DNA of 64,000 nucleotides from CAWCPR01 sp963797475 (GTDB lineage Bacteria > Chloroflexota > Anaerolineae > Anaerolineales > UBA4823): positions 1,736,001 to 1,800,000 of the forward strand of contig CAWCPR010000001.1 in the NCBI GenBank assembly GCA_963797475.1, written 5' to 3'. Below the pieces are notes generated by a model. The model was not told where the DNA came from. It did no database searches and saw only the letters and a program-made list of their open reading frames with translations. The position numbers and the translations under genes were made by a program. Position 1 is the stretch's first letter. The number at the start of each line of letters is the position of its first letter. Positions 1 to 9,008 of the stretch are shown here, one piece after another.

Positions 1-718
1 GAAGCAGGTGCAGGGCGGCCCGACGGTGATCTACCAGTACGACAACCTGGACTTGCTGACCGGCCTGGAGGATGGCACGCTGAGCACCAGCCTGGATTAC
101 GTGCCGGATACAGAAGGCCTGTTGTTGCGCGAGCGACAGACTTCGCCCACCCTGCCGGTCAGCATGACGCTGACTTATGACTACGGGCAGGCCAGCCTGG
201 CCAGCCTGCTGCCAACCAGCGCGGCCGCGCTGGCTTCAGCGGACCAGGCGGCGATCGCAGACCTGCCCGCGCCCGGCGATATCCTGCCGCCGGAAGATTC
301 CCTCGCGCCCGAGGACCTGCCCGGGCCCGAGCAGGCGGTCGTGACGGATACGATCCCGCAAACGACAGGGCCCGAACCTTCGCCCGCCGCAGGACCTTAC
401 TACGAAATCCAAGTCGCCGGTCAGCCTGGAATTGGGCCCAACACCAATGTCGGTGGGACGATCATCACGAACACCACCTGGACAAAGGCTGGCAGCCCCT
501 ACATCGCCACCAGCTCTGTGACCGTGGCAAGCGGGGTGACCCTGACCGTTGAGCCGGGGGTCGAGGTGCAATTCAACCAGAGCTTCGGCCTGCTGGTGAA
601 CGGCGCCCTGCTGGCGGTCGGGACGCCGGCCGAGCCGATCCTGTTCACCGGCACTTCAGCCAAGTTGGCTGGTGGGCCGGCATCCGCCTGGAGGCCGTTT
701 CGGCTGCCAACCCGCTGA
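1..718 (+). CDS. RHS/YD-repeat protein, 5' piece (enters from outside the window)
   Basis: This is a partial gene, open from the first base in frame 2, with no start in the window. The first 60 residues carry YD-repeat spacing (YQYDNLDLL, LDYVPDTEG, LTYDYG), the pattern of RHS/wapA-type secreted shell proteins. An Ala/Pro/Glu-rich linker follows (about residues 65-125), then a beta-rich segment (VTVASGVTLTVEPGVEVQF) resembling right-handed beta-helix rungs. The frame ends at 718 because copy 1 of the 567-bp repeat lacks one base near 662 relative to copies 2 and 3; the protein continues in frame 1 (871-2529) and then frame 3 (2526-4226). I treat all three as one interrupted gene. The likely location is the cell surface or outside the cell. 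Confidence 0.75.
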   Translation, partial: KQVQGGPTVIYQYDNLDLLTGLEDGTLSTSLDYVPDTEGLLLRERQTSPTLPVSMTLTYDYGQASLASLLPTSAAALASADQAAIADLPAPGDILPPEDSLAPEDLPGPEQAVVTDTIPQTTGPEPSPAAGPYYEIQVAGQPGIGPNTNVGGTIITNTTWTKAGSPYIATSSVTVASGVTLTVEPGVEVQFNQSFGLLVNGALLAVGTPAEPILFTGTSAKLAGGPASAWRPFRLPTR

Positions 719-2495
719 CCGGCTCCAGGCTGAGCTACGCAACCATCGAGTACGGCGGCTCTCTCAGCTCCCGGCCCGCCAACCTGTACCTCAGCTATGC
801 CGCTATCGACGTCGACCACAGCGTCATCCAACACAGCTTCTACAGCGGCATCTATGGAGCGGCCAAAGGCGTGGCTAACGTGACCGACACCAGCCTGACC
901 GACAACGGCAACGGCAACACGGCCGAAGACTATCCCATCTGGTTCAGCGACGGCTCGGTCGACCCCAACCTCGCCAATCTGACCTTCAGCGCCAACAGCC
1001 AGGACGCTGTCGCCTTCGGCGGCGGCATCATGACCACCCGCACCTGGAAAAGCCTGGGCGTGCCCTACATCTTCACCGGCGGGCAGACCGTGCCCACCGG
1101 CGCCACCCTGACCGTCGAGCCCGGCGTGCAAGCCCGCTTCAAGGAGAGCTTCGGCCTGCTGGTGAACGGCGCCCTGCTGGCGGTCGGGACGCCTGCTGAG
1201 CCGATCCTGTTCACCGGCACCTCAGCTCAAGTTGGCTGGTGGGCCGGCATCCGCCTGGAGGCCGTTTCGGCTGCCAACCCGCTGACCGGCTCCAGGCTGA
1301 GCTACGCAACCATCGAATACGGCGGCTATCTCAGCTCCCGGCCCGCCAACCTGTACCTCAGCTATGCCGCTATCGACGTCGACCACAGCGTCATCCAACA
1401 CAGCTTCTACAGCGGCATCTATGGAGCGGCCAAAGGCGTGGCTAACGTGACCGACACCAGCCTGACCGACAACGGCAACGGCAACACGGCCGAAGACTAT
1501 CCCATCTGGTTCAGCGACGGCTCGGTCGACCCCAACCTCGCCAATCTGACCTTCAGCGCCAACAGCCAGGACGCTGTCGCCTTCGGCGGCGGCATCATGA
1601 CCACCCGCACCTGGAAAAGCCTGGGCGTGCCCTACATCTTCACCGGCGGGCAGACCGTGCCCACCGGCGCCACCCTGACCGTCGAGCCCGGCGTGCAAGC
1701 CCGCTTCAAGGAGAGCTTCGGCCTGCTGGTGAACGGCGCCCTGCTGGCGGTCGGGACGCCGGCCGAGCCGATCCTGTTCACCGGCACTTCAGCTCAAGTT
1801 GGCTGGTGGGCCGGCATCCGCCTGGAGGCCGTTTCGGCTGCCAACCCGCTGACCGGCTCCAGGCTGAGCTACGCAACCATCGAGTACGGCGGCTCTCTCA
1901 GCTCCCGGCCCGCCAACCTGTACCTCAGCTATGCCGCCATCGACGTCGACCACAGCGTCATCCAACACAGCTTCTACAGCGGCATCTATGGAGCGGCCAA
2001 AGGCGTGGCTAACGTGACCGACACCAGCCTGACCGACAACGGCAACGGCAACACGGCCGAAGACTATCCTATCTGGTTCAGCGACGGCTCGGTCGACCCC
2101 AACCTCGCCAATCTGACCTTCAGCGCCAACAGCCAGGACGCTGTCGCCTTCGGCGGCGGCATCATGACCACCCGCACCTGGAAAAGCCTGGGTGTGCCCT
2201 ACATCTTCACCGGCGGGCAGACCGTGCCCACCGGCGCCACCCTGACCGTCGAGCCCGGCGTGCAAGCCCGCTTCAAGGAGAGCTTCGGCCTGCTGGTGAA
2301 CGGCGCCCTGCTGGCGGTCGGGACGCCTGCTGAGCCGATCCTGTTCACCGGCACTTCAGCTCAAGCCTGGCTGGTGGGCCGGCATCCGCCTGGAGGCCGT
2401 TTCGGCTGCCAACCCGCTGACCGGCTCCAGGCTGAGCTACGCAACCATCGAATACGGCGGCTACTCTCAGCTCCCGGCCCGCCAACCTGTACCTC
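581..2495 (+). repeat. 567-bp tandem repeat, about 3.4 copies, inside the RHS gene
   Basis: Near-identical copies begin at 581, 1147, 1714 and 2281, so the period is 567 bp (189 codons), with 566 bp in copy 1. Copy 4 loses similarity after about 2495. Copies 2 and 3 differ at only a few scattered bases. Each unit encodes NLYLSYAAIDVDHSVIQHSF and LTVEPGVQARF, which read like beta-helix rungs. Single-base differences that change frame occur near 662 (one base fewer), 2366 (one more) and 2463 (one more). The near identity implies recent duplication or gene conversion. Confidence 0.93.
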
Positions 2496-2529
2496 GGTTA
2501 CGCCGGCGTCACGGTCTCGCACAGCTTGA
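871..2529 (+). CDS. RHS protein, middle piece: tandem beta-helix repeats
   Basis: This is the central part of the interrupted RHS gene in frame 1. It contains almost nothing but the 189-residue repeat (VANVTDTSLTDNGNGNTAED, then GGIMTTRTWKSLGVPYIFTG, then LTVEPGVQARFKESFGLLVN). The pattern of short Asn/Gly turns and hydrophobic strands suits a right-handed parallel beta-helix, as in periplasmic copper-binding/NosD and pectate-lyase-like folds; that fold is an inference. The GTG at 871 is only the first available start after the frame break and is probably not a true start, since homologous sequence begins upstream. At the 3' end the frame leaves the repeat near 2366 and becomes nonsense (GRHPPGGRFGCQ). 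Confidence 0.65.
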   Translation: MANVTDTSLTDNGNGNTAEDYPIWFSDGSVDPNLANLTFSANSQDAVAFGGGIMTTRTWKSLGVPYIFTGGQTVPTGATLTVEPGVQARFKESFGLLVNGALLAVGTPAEPILFTGTSAQVGWWAGIRLEAVSAANPLTGSRLSYATIEYGGYLSSRPANLYLSYAAIDVDHSVIQHSFYSGIYGAAKGVANVTDTSLTDNGNGNTAEDYPIWFSDGSVDPNLANLTFSANSQDAVAFGGGIMTTRTWKSLGVPYIFTGGQTVPTGATLTVEPGVQARFKESFGLLVNGALLAVGTPAEPILFTGTSAQVGWWAGIRLEAVSAANPLTGSRLSYATIEYGGSLSSRPANLYLSYAAIDVDHSVIQHSFYSGIYGAAKGVANVTDTSLTDNGNGNTAEDYPIWFSDGSVDPNLANLTFSANSQDAVAFGGGIMTTRTWKSLGVPYIFTGGQTVPTGATLTVEPGVQARFKESFGLLVNGALLAVGTPAEPILFTGTSAQAWLVGRHPPGGRFGCQPADRLQAELRNHRIRRLLSAPGPPTCTSVTPASRSRTA

Positions 2530-4226
2530 TACGCGCCAGCCTGCGGGATGGGGTCACGTTCTTTGGGGTTGGAGATGTCAGCATCAGCGACAGCAGCTTC
2601 GTGCAGAACGGCGGCTACGGTTTGAACAACCAATCCTCGCAGCAGGTCATCACAGCCACGCTCAATTATTGGGGCGCAGCCAGCGGACCCTACCAGGCGA
2701 CCCTGAACCCCAGCGGGCAGGGCGAGGAGGTTACGAGCGGCGTTTTGTTCGACCCGTGGAGCGCTTCCTACCTGCTGCCCGGCAATGGGCGGCTGAGCTC
2801 GGCGCACCTGGAGAGCAACAACAACCCGGCCCAATCAGCCGGTTACGGCTACGACGCCATCGGCCGGCTCACCCAGCTCAGAAGCAGCGGCTTCACTACC
2901 TACACGCTCTCTTACAATTACGATGCGGCCGGGCGCCTGCTGACCCGTAATCCGGTTCAGGGGGCGCTGCTGGCCAGCGCCTACGGCTACGACAATGCCA
3001 ACCGCCTGACCAGCCTGAGCTACGACGCCGGCGGTGGGGCGCTCCTCAGCGAAACCTACAGCTATAACGCCATGGGCAACCTGGTGGGGCTGGTCTCCAG
3101 CCGGGACGGCAGCAGCACTTACACCTACGACAGCCTGGATCGCTTGAGCGGGGTGAACGGACCGGGGATCAACGCCAGTTACACCTACGACGCGGCCGGG
3201 AACCGCACCAAAGCCGGCAATATCACTTACATCTATGACAGCGGCGGGCGGTTGGTCTCGGCCTCTAACGGGACGACGTACTCTTACGACGCGGCCGGGA
3301 ACCTGATCACCCGAACCCAGGGCGGGCAAACCACGACGCTCACCTGGGACGCGCAGGGCCGCCTGGCGCGCATCGACTTCCCGGACGGGTCTCACAGCGC
3401 CTACCAATACGATGATTTCGGGCGGCGCATCCACAAGCGATTACCGGATGGAAGCAATATTTACTACCTGTACGATGGGAGCCTGCTGATGCAAGAATTG
3501 AACGGGAGCGGGGCTGTCATCGCCAGCTTTACCTACGATGGCCTGGACCGCCCGGTCAGCATGTGGCGCGGCGGGAAGACGTACTTTTACCTGCTCGACC
3601 GCCTGGGCAGTGTGGTGGGCCTGATTGACGATAACGGGTCGACAGTTGCCACCTATCGATACGATCCGTGGGGCAACCTGCTGTCCAGCACAGGCGCGCT
3701 ATCCAACCCACTTCGTTTCATTGCCCGTGAATACGACGCGGAGAGCGGTCTTTATTTCTTCCGGGCGCGCTACTACGACCCGCAAGCCGGCCGCTTCATC
3801 AACCGCGATCCGGCCGGGATCACCGGCGGGCTAAACCTGTACGCCTATGTGGCAGACAACCCGGTCAACCTGGTTGACCCGTTCGGTTTCCAAAGCGCAG
3901 GCGGCGGCCAGCCATACGGCAGCCAGTTCGCCCAGGATGTAGGCAATAAGGTTGTCAAAGAAATGGGCGAGAAGGTGATCAAGAAGCAGCTCAAGCTGGA
4001 TACCTACAAGCCCAAGGACATGAAGGAGCAGGAGAGATTGCAGAAGATGGCCGCGGAGCGCTGCAATGATTCGGTCAACCCGTTTGGGGGTGTGCAGAAG
4101 AGTCTCTGGCAGCGGGCCATAGACGCGCTGTTCGGGGGCGGCGATAGCGATAATTCCTCACCCCCGCCCCAACAACAGCCGCCGCAGCCAGCCCCGCGCC
4201 AGCTAAACACCTTCCCGGGCTCTTAG
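2526..4226 (+). CDS. RHS protein, C-terminal piece with RHS core domain
   Basis: About 566 residues in frame 3; the true protein enters this frame near 2463. After a last beta-helix stretch come about twelve YD repeats (YGYDAIGRLTQL, YNYDAAGRLLTRN, YTYDSLDRLSG, YSYDAAGNLITRT). Then comes the conserved RHS-associated core around residues 375-455 (REYDAESGLYFFRARYYDP, GRFINRDP, LNLYAYVADNPVNLVDPFG). RHS shells enclose and release a variable C-terminal toxin. Here the tail after DPFG is only about 110 residues, lysine/glutamate-rich and then Pro/Gln-rich, and I recognise no toxin domain. No immunity-like gene follows on the same strand. A polymorphic-toxin role is therefore unsupported; a surface adhesin or scaffold is equally possible. 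Confidence 0.85.
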   Translation: MIRASLRDGVTFFGVGDVSISDSSFVQNGGYGLNNQSSQQVITATLNYWGAASGPYQATLNPSGQGEEVTSGVLFDPWSASYLLPGNGRLSSAHLESNNNPAQSAGYGYDAIGRLTQLRSSGFTTYTLSYNYDAAGRLLTRNPVQGALLASAYGYDNANRLTSLSYDAGGGALLSETYSYNAMGNLVGLVSSRDGSSTYTYDSLDRLSGVNGPGINASYTYDAAGNRTKAGNITYIYDSGGRLVSASNGTTYSYDAAGNLITRTQGGQTTTLTWDAQGRLARIDFPDGSHSAYQYDDFGRRIHKRLPDGSNIYYLYDGSLLMQELNGSGAVIASFTYDGLDRPVSMWRGGKTYFYLLDRLGSVVGLIDDNGSTVATYRYDPWGNLLSSTGALSNPLRFIAREYDAESGLYFFRARYYDPQAGRFINRDPAGITGGLNLYAYVADNPVNLVDPFGFQSAGGGQPYGSQFAQDVGNKVVKEMGEKVIKKQLKLDTYKPKDMKEQERLQKMAAERCNDSVNPFGGVQKSLWQRAIDALFGGGDSDNSSPPPQQQPPQPAPRQLNTFPGS

Positions 4227-4238
4227 AAAGATCCGGCG

Positions 4239-4272
4239 GCGAGAGGGCGCGTCTGGCGACGCGCCCTCTCGC
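4239..4272. terminator. Strong hairpin between convergent genes
   Basis: A perfect 15-bp inverted repeat with a TGGC loop (GCGAGAGGGCGCGTC and its complement) lies 13 bp after the RHS stop, with the next gene converging from the other strand. There is no T-tract on the plus side. It probably acts as a bidirectional terminator or mRNA-end stabilising hairpin. Confidence 0.6.
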
Positions 4273-4387
4273 CCCAGAACCACTGTAACTAAACAATCAC
4301 TCCAGGCAAGCGCCCTCTCCTGCTGGCGGGATAGGGTTGAGGTGAGGGCAAATAGGCATGGCCATGATAAGCGAGGGAATGGACATG

Positions 4388-4882
4388 CTACGCGGTTGGC
4401 CGGCCGCGATAATAGGCTCTGCCGATAAAATACATCATCAACAGAACGCCGATCCCGACCACGGAGAACAGCGCCCCGATCCACAGGTTCTGGAGCGCCG
4501 CAGGGGTACCGGCCGGGAAGAATACGTTCGGACGGAGCAGGTAAGCCAGGAAAAAAGCCGGGAAGGCCAGGGTCGCCGGCACGGCGAAAATCCCGGCTGC
4601 CAGCAAACCGCCCAGGAAATTACCCCACCAATACCAGGTTTCGTGCAGGGGAGGCGAATTCGCTTTGAGCACCAGGTAGCCCAGCATCAATACCAGATTG
4701 ACGCCCCCGAAAAACAGGAAGACCGCTCCCAGGATGCGCAGGAAGACGACCGCAAATGCGCCATCTTCTCCCGGCGAAAATAAGGGTGGGAGGAAGACAG
4801 CGATCAACACCCCGAGGATCGAAAACACGATGCCTACGGCCCAATTGGCGGCTTTGCCGCGGATCGAGATATAAAAGCTCAT
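4388..4882 (-). CDS. Four-helix membrane protein of unknown function
   Basis: This is a 164-residue protein. ATG 4882 is chosen because GGAGGTGG lies just upstream; a GTG at 4894 is also in frame. Four hydrophobic stretches are visible: AVGIVFSILGVLIAVFLPPL, VVFLRILGAVFLFFGGVNLV, FLGGLLAAGIFAVPATLAFP and LWIGALFSVVGIGVLLMMYF. It therefore looks like a small integral membrane protein of the cytoplasmic membrane. No recognised family motif is seen. It lies 29 bp downstream of the histidine kinase gene on the same strand, so it may be co-transcribed, which would fit an accessory membrane protein, but this is only positional. Confidence 0.75.
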   Translation of the reverse strand: MSFYISIRGKAANWAVGIVFSILGVLIAVFLPPLFSPGEDGAFAVVFLRILGAVFLFFGGVNLVLMLGYLVLKANSPPLHETWYWWGNFLGGLLAAGIFAVPATLAFPAFFLAYLLRPNVFFPAGTPAALQNLWIGALFSVVGIGVLLMMYFIGRAYYRGRPTA

Positions 4883-4911
4883 ACCCACCTCCACCCGGAC
4901 AGCGCCCGGCT

Positions 4912-7302
4912 TCAGGACGGCAGGTCACCGCCGGACTGATTGACGAGCGGCAGTCGCGCCTGGACGAGCGTGCCCTGCTCGATCACGCTTTCGATCTGGA
5001 AGAAACCGCCGAAACGCTCGGCGCGCTCGCGCATGGATCGCAGCCCGAGGTGGCCCTGGAACTGCTGCTGCGCGTCGAAACCCTGGCCGTTGTCGCGCAC
5101 GCTGAGGGTGAGCATCCCCTCGCCAGAGGCGAGCGAGAGCTCGATGCGCGAAGCCTTGGTGTGCTTGATGACGTTGTGCAGCGCCTCCTGGGCGATCCGG
5201 TAAAGGGCCTCCTTCACTTCCAGTGGGACCTGCGGTTCGTCGCAAAATTCGGCCTGCACGTCGATCTGGTAGCGTGCCTGCAAAGCAGCGGTATGTTTTC
5301 CCAGTGCAGCCACCAGGCCTTCCAATTCCAGCGATTTAGGCCGCAGCTCGAAAATCAGGGCGCGCATCTCGGCCATCCCGGCCTCCGCCAGGGATAAGAT
5401 GTAATCCAGGGGTTCCCCCAGGGATTCGCAATGGCCGCGATCCATCAACGTGTGGGCCGTGCGCGCCCCCAGGACGATCCCATACAGGGCCTGCGAGACC
5501 GAATCGTGCAGCTCGCGAGCCAGCTTTTGCCGTTCTTGCAGCGCAGCCAACTGGCGCGCCTGTTCGTAAAGGCGGGCGTTTTCAATGGCGATGGCGGCCT
5601 GGTTGGCGATCGCCAGCGCCAACTGCAGGTGGCCGGAGGTGAAATAGCTCGGGCGGCTGTGCTGGATGCTGATCACGCCGATCACCTGGTCCTTCACCAA
5701 CAGCGGCACAGCCAGCCAGGCGCCCGGCGGGGCAGGCCTCTCGGATTCCAGAGCGCCCTGCAGGGTCTCAAAAAAAGCCGCTGCCAGCCCGCCGTCCTGT
5801 TGGATATCGTCGATCGAGACCGGCTCGCGGCGCAGCATGAACTGCCAGAGCGCTCCCGCTTCGGCTACCGGGATGCGCAGGCGCCGCGCCTGTGCGGCGA
5901 GATCCTGGCCTTCGTGCAGGCGGTCGACCAGCGTATCCCCTTCCAGGATGAAAATATCCGCGCTGGTGTAATCGATGCCTTTTTTTAACTGGGTCAGGAT
6001 CAGTCTCAAAAGCGGATTGAGCTCCAGGGTTGAGGCGACGTCGTGCGAGATCTTCAGCAGCGTGGTGAGCTCGCGCGTTCGTTCTTCCACGCGCTGCTCC
6101 AACAACTGGTAGGCCTGGAAGCGATCGCTGATATCGCGCACCACTCCCAGGACGTGCGGCTCGCCTTTGTAAAGGAACTGCGTCCCACGCACCTCCACGT
6201 AAAACTGGGTCCCATCCTTGCGCGCATTCACCGCACGCGACTCGAATTTCCCCTCGGTCTGCACGGTCTGGATAAACTCGTCAAAGCGGGGGGGATTGAC
6301 CGGGTGGATGAACGCGGCCGGCTGCATGCCGATAAATTCTTCGTAGCTATAGCCGTTCATCCGGCACGCGGCCGGGTTGGCCTCGACAATCGTCCCCTCG
6401 GCGCTGTAGATGATCAGGCCGTCGCTGACCGACTCGAAAATGCTACGGTACTGCTGCTCGCGCTCCAACAGATCCGCCTCGGCCTGGCGGCGTTTGGAGA
6501 TGTCCTCCAGCATGACGATTCGATACTGCGGCTGGCCGGATTCGTCGCGAATGAGCGAAGCTGTGATTTGCACGCTCAACGCCTGGCCATCTTTAAGGAC
6601 CAACTGGGTTTCCGTTTGAACTTCAGCACAGCGGTCCGCCAGCCAATCCTGGGACATCTCGATTTCAGGAAAAAGGTCGTCCGGGTGGATAAGAGCGCGG
6701 TAGCCGGTCTGGACCAGCTCGTCCGGACTGCAGTTCAGCATACAGGCCAGGGCTGGATTGGCGACCACCATCCGGCCTTGCATATCTTCCAGGGCGATGG
6801 CGACCGGCGCCCGCTCGAAGACGGCCCGGAAACGTTCTTCGCTTTCCCAAAGCTCGTTTTCGATCAGCTTGCGCTCGCGGATGTCATGCACGGCCAGCAG
6901 GAAGGCCGCATCCCCATCCTGGGAAAATCTCGACAGGCTGATCTCAACCGGGAACTCGTGCCCGTTTTTATGGACGGCGCGCAGCTCCATACGCTCGCTG
7001 CCTGCGCCCGGCCCATCGCCCTGCCCGTCCGCAGACGAGGCGGCAAATTGGCGTTGAAACGGGACAAACTTCTCGGGGATGAGCAGCTCGAGGGGCGCGC
7101 CCAGGACTTCGGCGGCCTGGTAGCCGAACAACTGCTCGGCGGAACGGTTGAACAGTTGGATGCGGCGCCCCTCGTCCAGCAGCACCAGCGCCTCTTCAAC
7201 CAGGTCCAAAACCTTATTCAGCAGGTTCTCACAGGCCCGCACAGCCGTTTGAGCCTGGGCGCGTCCCGGGCTTCCAGTATGAAAGTGAGCCTTCTTTTCC
7301 AT
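4912..7302 (-). CDS. Cytoplasmic PAS-PAS-PAS-GAF sensor histidine kinase (NarX/DesK-type HisKA_3)
   Basis: 796 residues; ATG 7302 preferred (GGAG 8 bases upstream). Three PAS domains follow one another (about residues 32-145, 155-275, 284-395), then a GAF domain (about 410-580). The dimerisation/phosphotransfer helix has the HisKA_3 signature LARELHDSVSQALYG (phospho-acceptor His near 599), and a HATPase_c domain carries EALHNVIKH (N box) and VRDNGQGFD (G1 box). No transmembrane helix is visible, so it should sense a soluble or redox signal in the cytoplasm. HisKA_3 kinases pair with NarL/LuxR-type regulators; candidates here are the two regulators at 12.6-13.8 kb, but neither is adjacent. 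It is divergent from the LiaF-like gene. Confidence 0.93.
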   Translation of the reverse strand: MEKKAHFHTGSPGRAQAQTAVRACENLLNKVLDLVEEALVLLDEGRRIQLFNRSAEQLFGYQAAEVLGAPLELLIPEKFVPFQRQFAASSADGQGDGPGAGSERMELRAVHKNGHEFPVEISLSRFSQDGDAAFLLAVHDIRERKLIENELWESEERFRAVFERAPVAIALEDMQGRMVVANPALACMLNCSPDELVQTGYRALIHPDDLFPEIEMSQDWLADRCAEVQTETQLVLKDGQALSVQITASLIRDESGQPQYRIVMLEDISKRRQAEADLLEREQQYRSIFESVSDGLIIYSAEGTIVEANPAACRMNGYSYEEFIGMQPAAFIHPVNPPRFDEFIQTVQTEGKFESRAVNARKDGTQFYVEVRGTQFLYKGEPHVLGVVRDISDRFQAYQLLEQRVEERTRELTTLLKISHDVASTLELNPLLRLILTQLKKGIDYTSADIFILEGDTLVDRLHEGQDLAAQARRLRIPVAEAGALWQFMLRREPVSIDDIQQDGGLAAAFFETLQGALESERPAPPGAWLAVPLLVKDQVIGVISIQHSRPSYFTSGHLQLALAIANQAAIAIENARLYEQARQLAALQERQKLARELHDSVSQALYGIVLGARTAHTLMDRGHCESLGEPLDYILSLAEAGMAEMRALIFELRPKSLELEGLVAALGKHTAALQARYQIDVQAEFCDEPQVPLEVKEALYRIAQEALHNVIKHTKASRIELSLASGEGMLTLSVRDNGQGFDAQQQFQGHLGLRSMRERAERFGGFFQIESVIEQGTLVQARLPLVNQSGGDLPS

Positions 7303-7535
7303 AACACTGCTCCGCCACAATCTACTGACTGAAGGTTAACGGATTGAAAATTTGAAGAATTGTAACATCAAACCCCGGCAGGGCAGGTTTGGGGGGCGGC
7401 TCGCATGGCCAGCCCATGAAGTAGGCCGGTTCGAGATTGCATCTGGCGTGCAGCACAGGTTTGAGGTATAAAACAGCCAGCGCAGGCCGGCGACAAACCT
7501 CAGAGATAAATAAATGAGAGCGAGGAGAAAAGAAA

Positions 7536-8006
7536 ATGAGCGATGATTTCCCCAATCCAAGCGATGAGACGAACCCATCTAACGCCCAACCGTCCAGTTC
7601 CCAGCCGCCCCAGGACTGGCGTGAGATGCGCCGGGAAGAGCGCCGTGAGCGTATCGAGGCGCGCCTTGAAAGGCGCTTTTCCGGCAGCTCTGGCTGGATC
7701 GGCGGCGCCGTCTTGATCTTGATCGGCATCATCTTTTTACTGCAGAACCTGGGCGGCTTTTACCTGCAAAACTGGTGGGCGCTGTTTATCCTCATCCCGG
7801 CCCTGGGCGCTTTCGGCTCGGCCTGGAACCAGTACCAGCATACCGGGCGCCTGACGGCCGGAGCGCGCGGATCGCTGATCGGCGGCTTCGTCCTGCTGCT
7901 GATCTCGGCGTTTTTTCTCTTCGGGCTGAGTTTTGGCAATTTTTGGCCGATCTTGTTGATCCTGGCAGGCCTGGCCCTGCTGGCGAACGCCATGCTGCCA
8001 GCCTGA
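7536..8006 (+). CDS. LiaI/LiaF-like transmembrane protein (DUF5668-like)
   Basis: 156 residues with an excellent ribosome-binding site (GCGAGGAGAAAAG) before ATG 7536. The N-terminal 50 residues are hydrophilic, Pro/Ser/Asn-rich and then Arg/Glu-rich (REERRERIEARLERRF). They precede four hydrophobic helices, including GGAVLILIGIIFLLQNLG, WWALFILIPALGAFG and FWPILLILAGLALLA. The 'ILIG..FLLQNLG' pattern is typical of the LiaI/LiaF-like transmembrane region, found in proteins that sense or modulate cell-envelope stress two-component systems. It is divergently transcribed from the PAS/GAF histidine kinase across a 230-bp gap, which suggests a shared regulatory region. Its function beyond membrane localisation is not shown by the sequence. 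Confidence 0.8.
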   Translation: MSDDFPNPSDETNPSNAQPSSSQPPQDWREMRREERRERIEARLERRFSGSSGWIGGAVLILIGIIFLLQNLGGFYLQNWWALFILIPALGAFGSAWNQYQHTGRLTAGARGSLIGGFVLLLISAFFLFGLSFGNFWPILLILAGLALLANAMLPA

Positions 8007-8118
8007 TCTTCAAGAAATTTCCAGGGTGTCTTCCCGGCGCAACTGGCAAAACGCCAGGATGTCTCGCCTGGCCGCTATGCTTCGAGCAGGAACCGCACGG
8101 GAATCGCACAAGATGCGC

Positions 8119-8841
8119 TTAAGTGACCAGGCGCGGCGGCAAGAAATCCATGCGGTTCAGATAGGCGACGTTGAACATCTCCTCGTGGAAATCGATGCGC
8201 GTGATGGCGGCGTTGTTTATCGTAAACCACATCCCGTTTTTTGTAGACAGCCCAAGCAGCGCCTTAAGAAACAGATTGTAAAACCCCCCATGGCTGATTA
8301 AAGCCACCCGGTCCCGTTCGCCACTGTGCCTTTCCAGCAGGACGGTCAAGACCCGTTGGGCGCGCGGCAGGCGCGCCTCATCCGTTTCGAACGGGCGGCC
8401 GGCCCACCAACCGGCGTCGTTGAAATCCTCCGGCAGCGCCAGGCTGGGGAAATGCGTTTCGAAATAACTGCGATCCTTGCCGGCCTGCCCGCTAAGCTCG
8501 CCGGTCGTTTCATTCTCAAGGTAGATGCCACCCTCTTCGTGCGTTTCAGTCCAGCCCAGCAAAGGCAGGCCCAGCGCCTGTGCGACCGCCGTACCGGTCA
8601 TTACCGACCGCAGCATCAGGCTGCAATACAGGTGGGTGATCTCGAAGCCGCCGGATTCGCCTGGGGGGCAGTCGCTGCCGCCATCCGGGCTGCCGGAGCA
8701 CAGGAAATCTGCCAGGATCTCAGCCTGCCCCTTCCCCAGCTCGGTCAGCGGCGGGTCCTCGCTGCGCCCCAGGCTGGCGCCTGTACGCTCCCACAAGGCG
8801 TTGTTGCTCGATTGAGCGTGGCGGATGAAATAAAACTGCAT
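8119..8841 (-). CDS. Histidine phosphatase superfamily protein (phosphoglycerate mutase-like)
   Basis: 240 residues. ATG 8841 is chosen because GAAGGAG lies 11 bases upstream and the family N-terminus (MQFYFIRHAQSSNNALW) begins there; longer in-frame starts add non-conserved sequence. The RHAQSxxN motif supplies the phosphorylated catalytic histidine. A second catalytic histidine is in VALISHGGFYNLFL. The insert between the two halves (about residues 50-130, GSPDGGSDCPPGESGG and ETTGELSGQAG) is somewhat long for a minimal family member. The substrate cannot be assigned; members include cofactor-dependent phosphoglycerate mutases, alpha-ribazole phosphatases and broad phosphatases. Confidence 0.88.
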   Translation of the reverse strand: MQFYFIRHAQSSNNALWERTGASLGRSEDPPLTELGKGQAEILADFLCSGSPDGGSDCPPGESGGFEITHLYCSLMLRSVMTGTAVAQALGLPLLGWTETHEEGGIYLENETTGELSGQAGKDRSYFETHFPSLALPEDFNDAGWWAGRPFETDEARLPRAQRVLTVLLERHSGERDRVALISHGGFYNLFLKALLGLSTKNGMWFTINNAAITRIDFHEEMFNVAYLNRMDFLPPRLVT

Positions 8842-8921
8842 AATGTCCGCAACTCCTTCAGTTGAGTGATTTTCCTGCATCTTACCCGAAATCGTCGATC
8901 TGTACCACCCTTGAATGCGCC

Positions 8922-8967
8922 AAAAAAAAACAAATTGCCCCAGGCATTTTCTGCACGCCCGGGGCAA
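8922..8967 (-). terminator. Intrinsic terminator of the LysM gene
   Basis: On the minus strand a GC-rich stem (TTGCCCC at 8935-8941 pairing with GGGGCAA at 8961-8967) is followed by TTTGTTTTTTTTT. It lies about 40 bp after the stop of the LysM gene and before the phosphatase gene. This has the form of a classical Rho-independent terminator. Confidence 0.85.
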
Positions 8968-9008
8968 CCTGCAAACCAGTTATTTTAATATTGGACCGAA
9001 TTCGCCGG

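Noticed and set aside
581..2495. CRISPR-like periodic repeats
   Set aside because: The period is 567 bp with coding units and no short palindromic repeats or unique spacers; these are in-frame protein repeats.
4075..4226. C-terminal toxin of the RHS protein with immunity gene
   Set aside because: The tail is short, Lys/Glu- then Pro/Gln-rich with no toxin motif, and the next gene is convergent and resembles a four-helix membrane protein.
6043..7332. Long antisense open frame across the histidine kinase gene
   Set aside because: It lies opposite a clear kinase gene and shows no family motif; high GC makes such shadow frames common.
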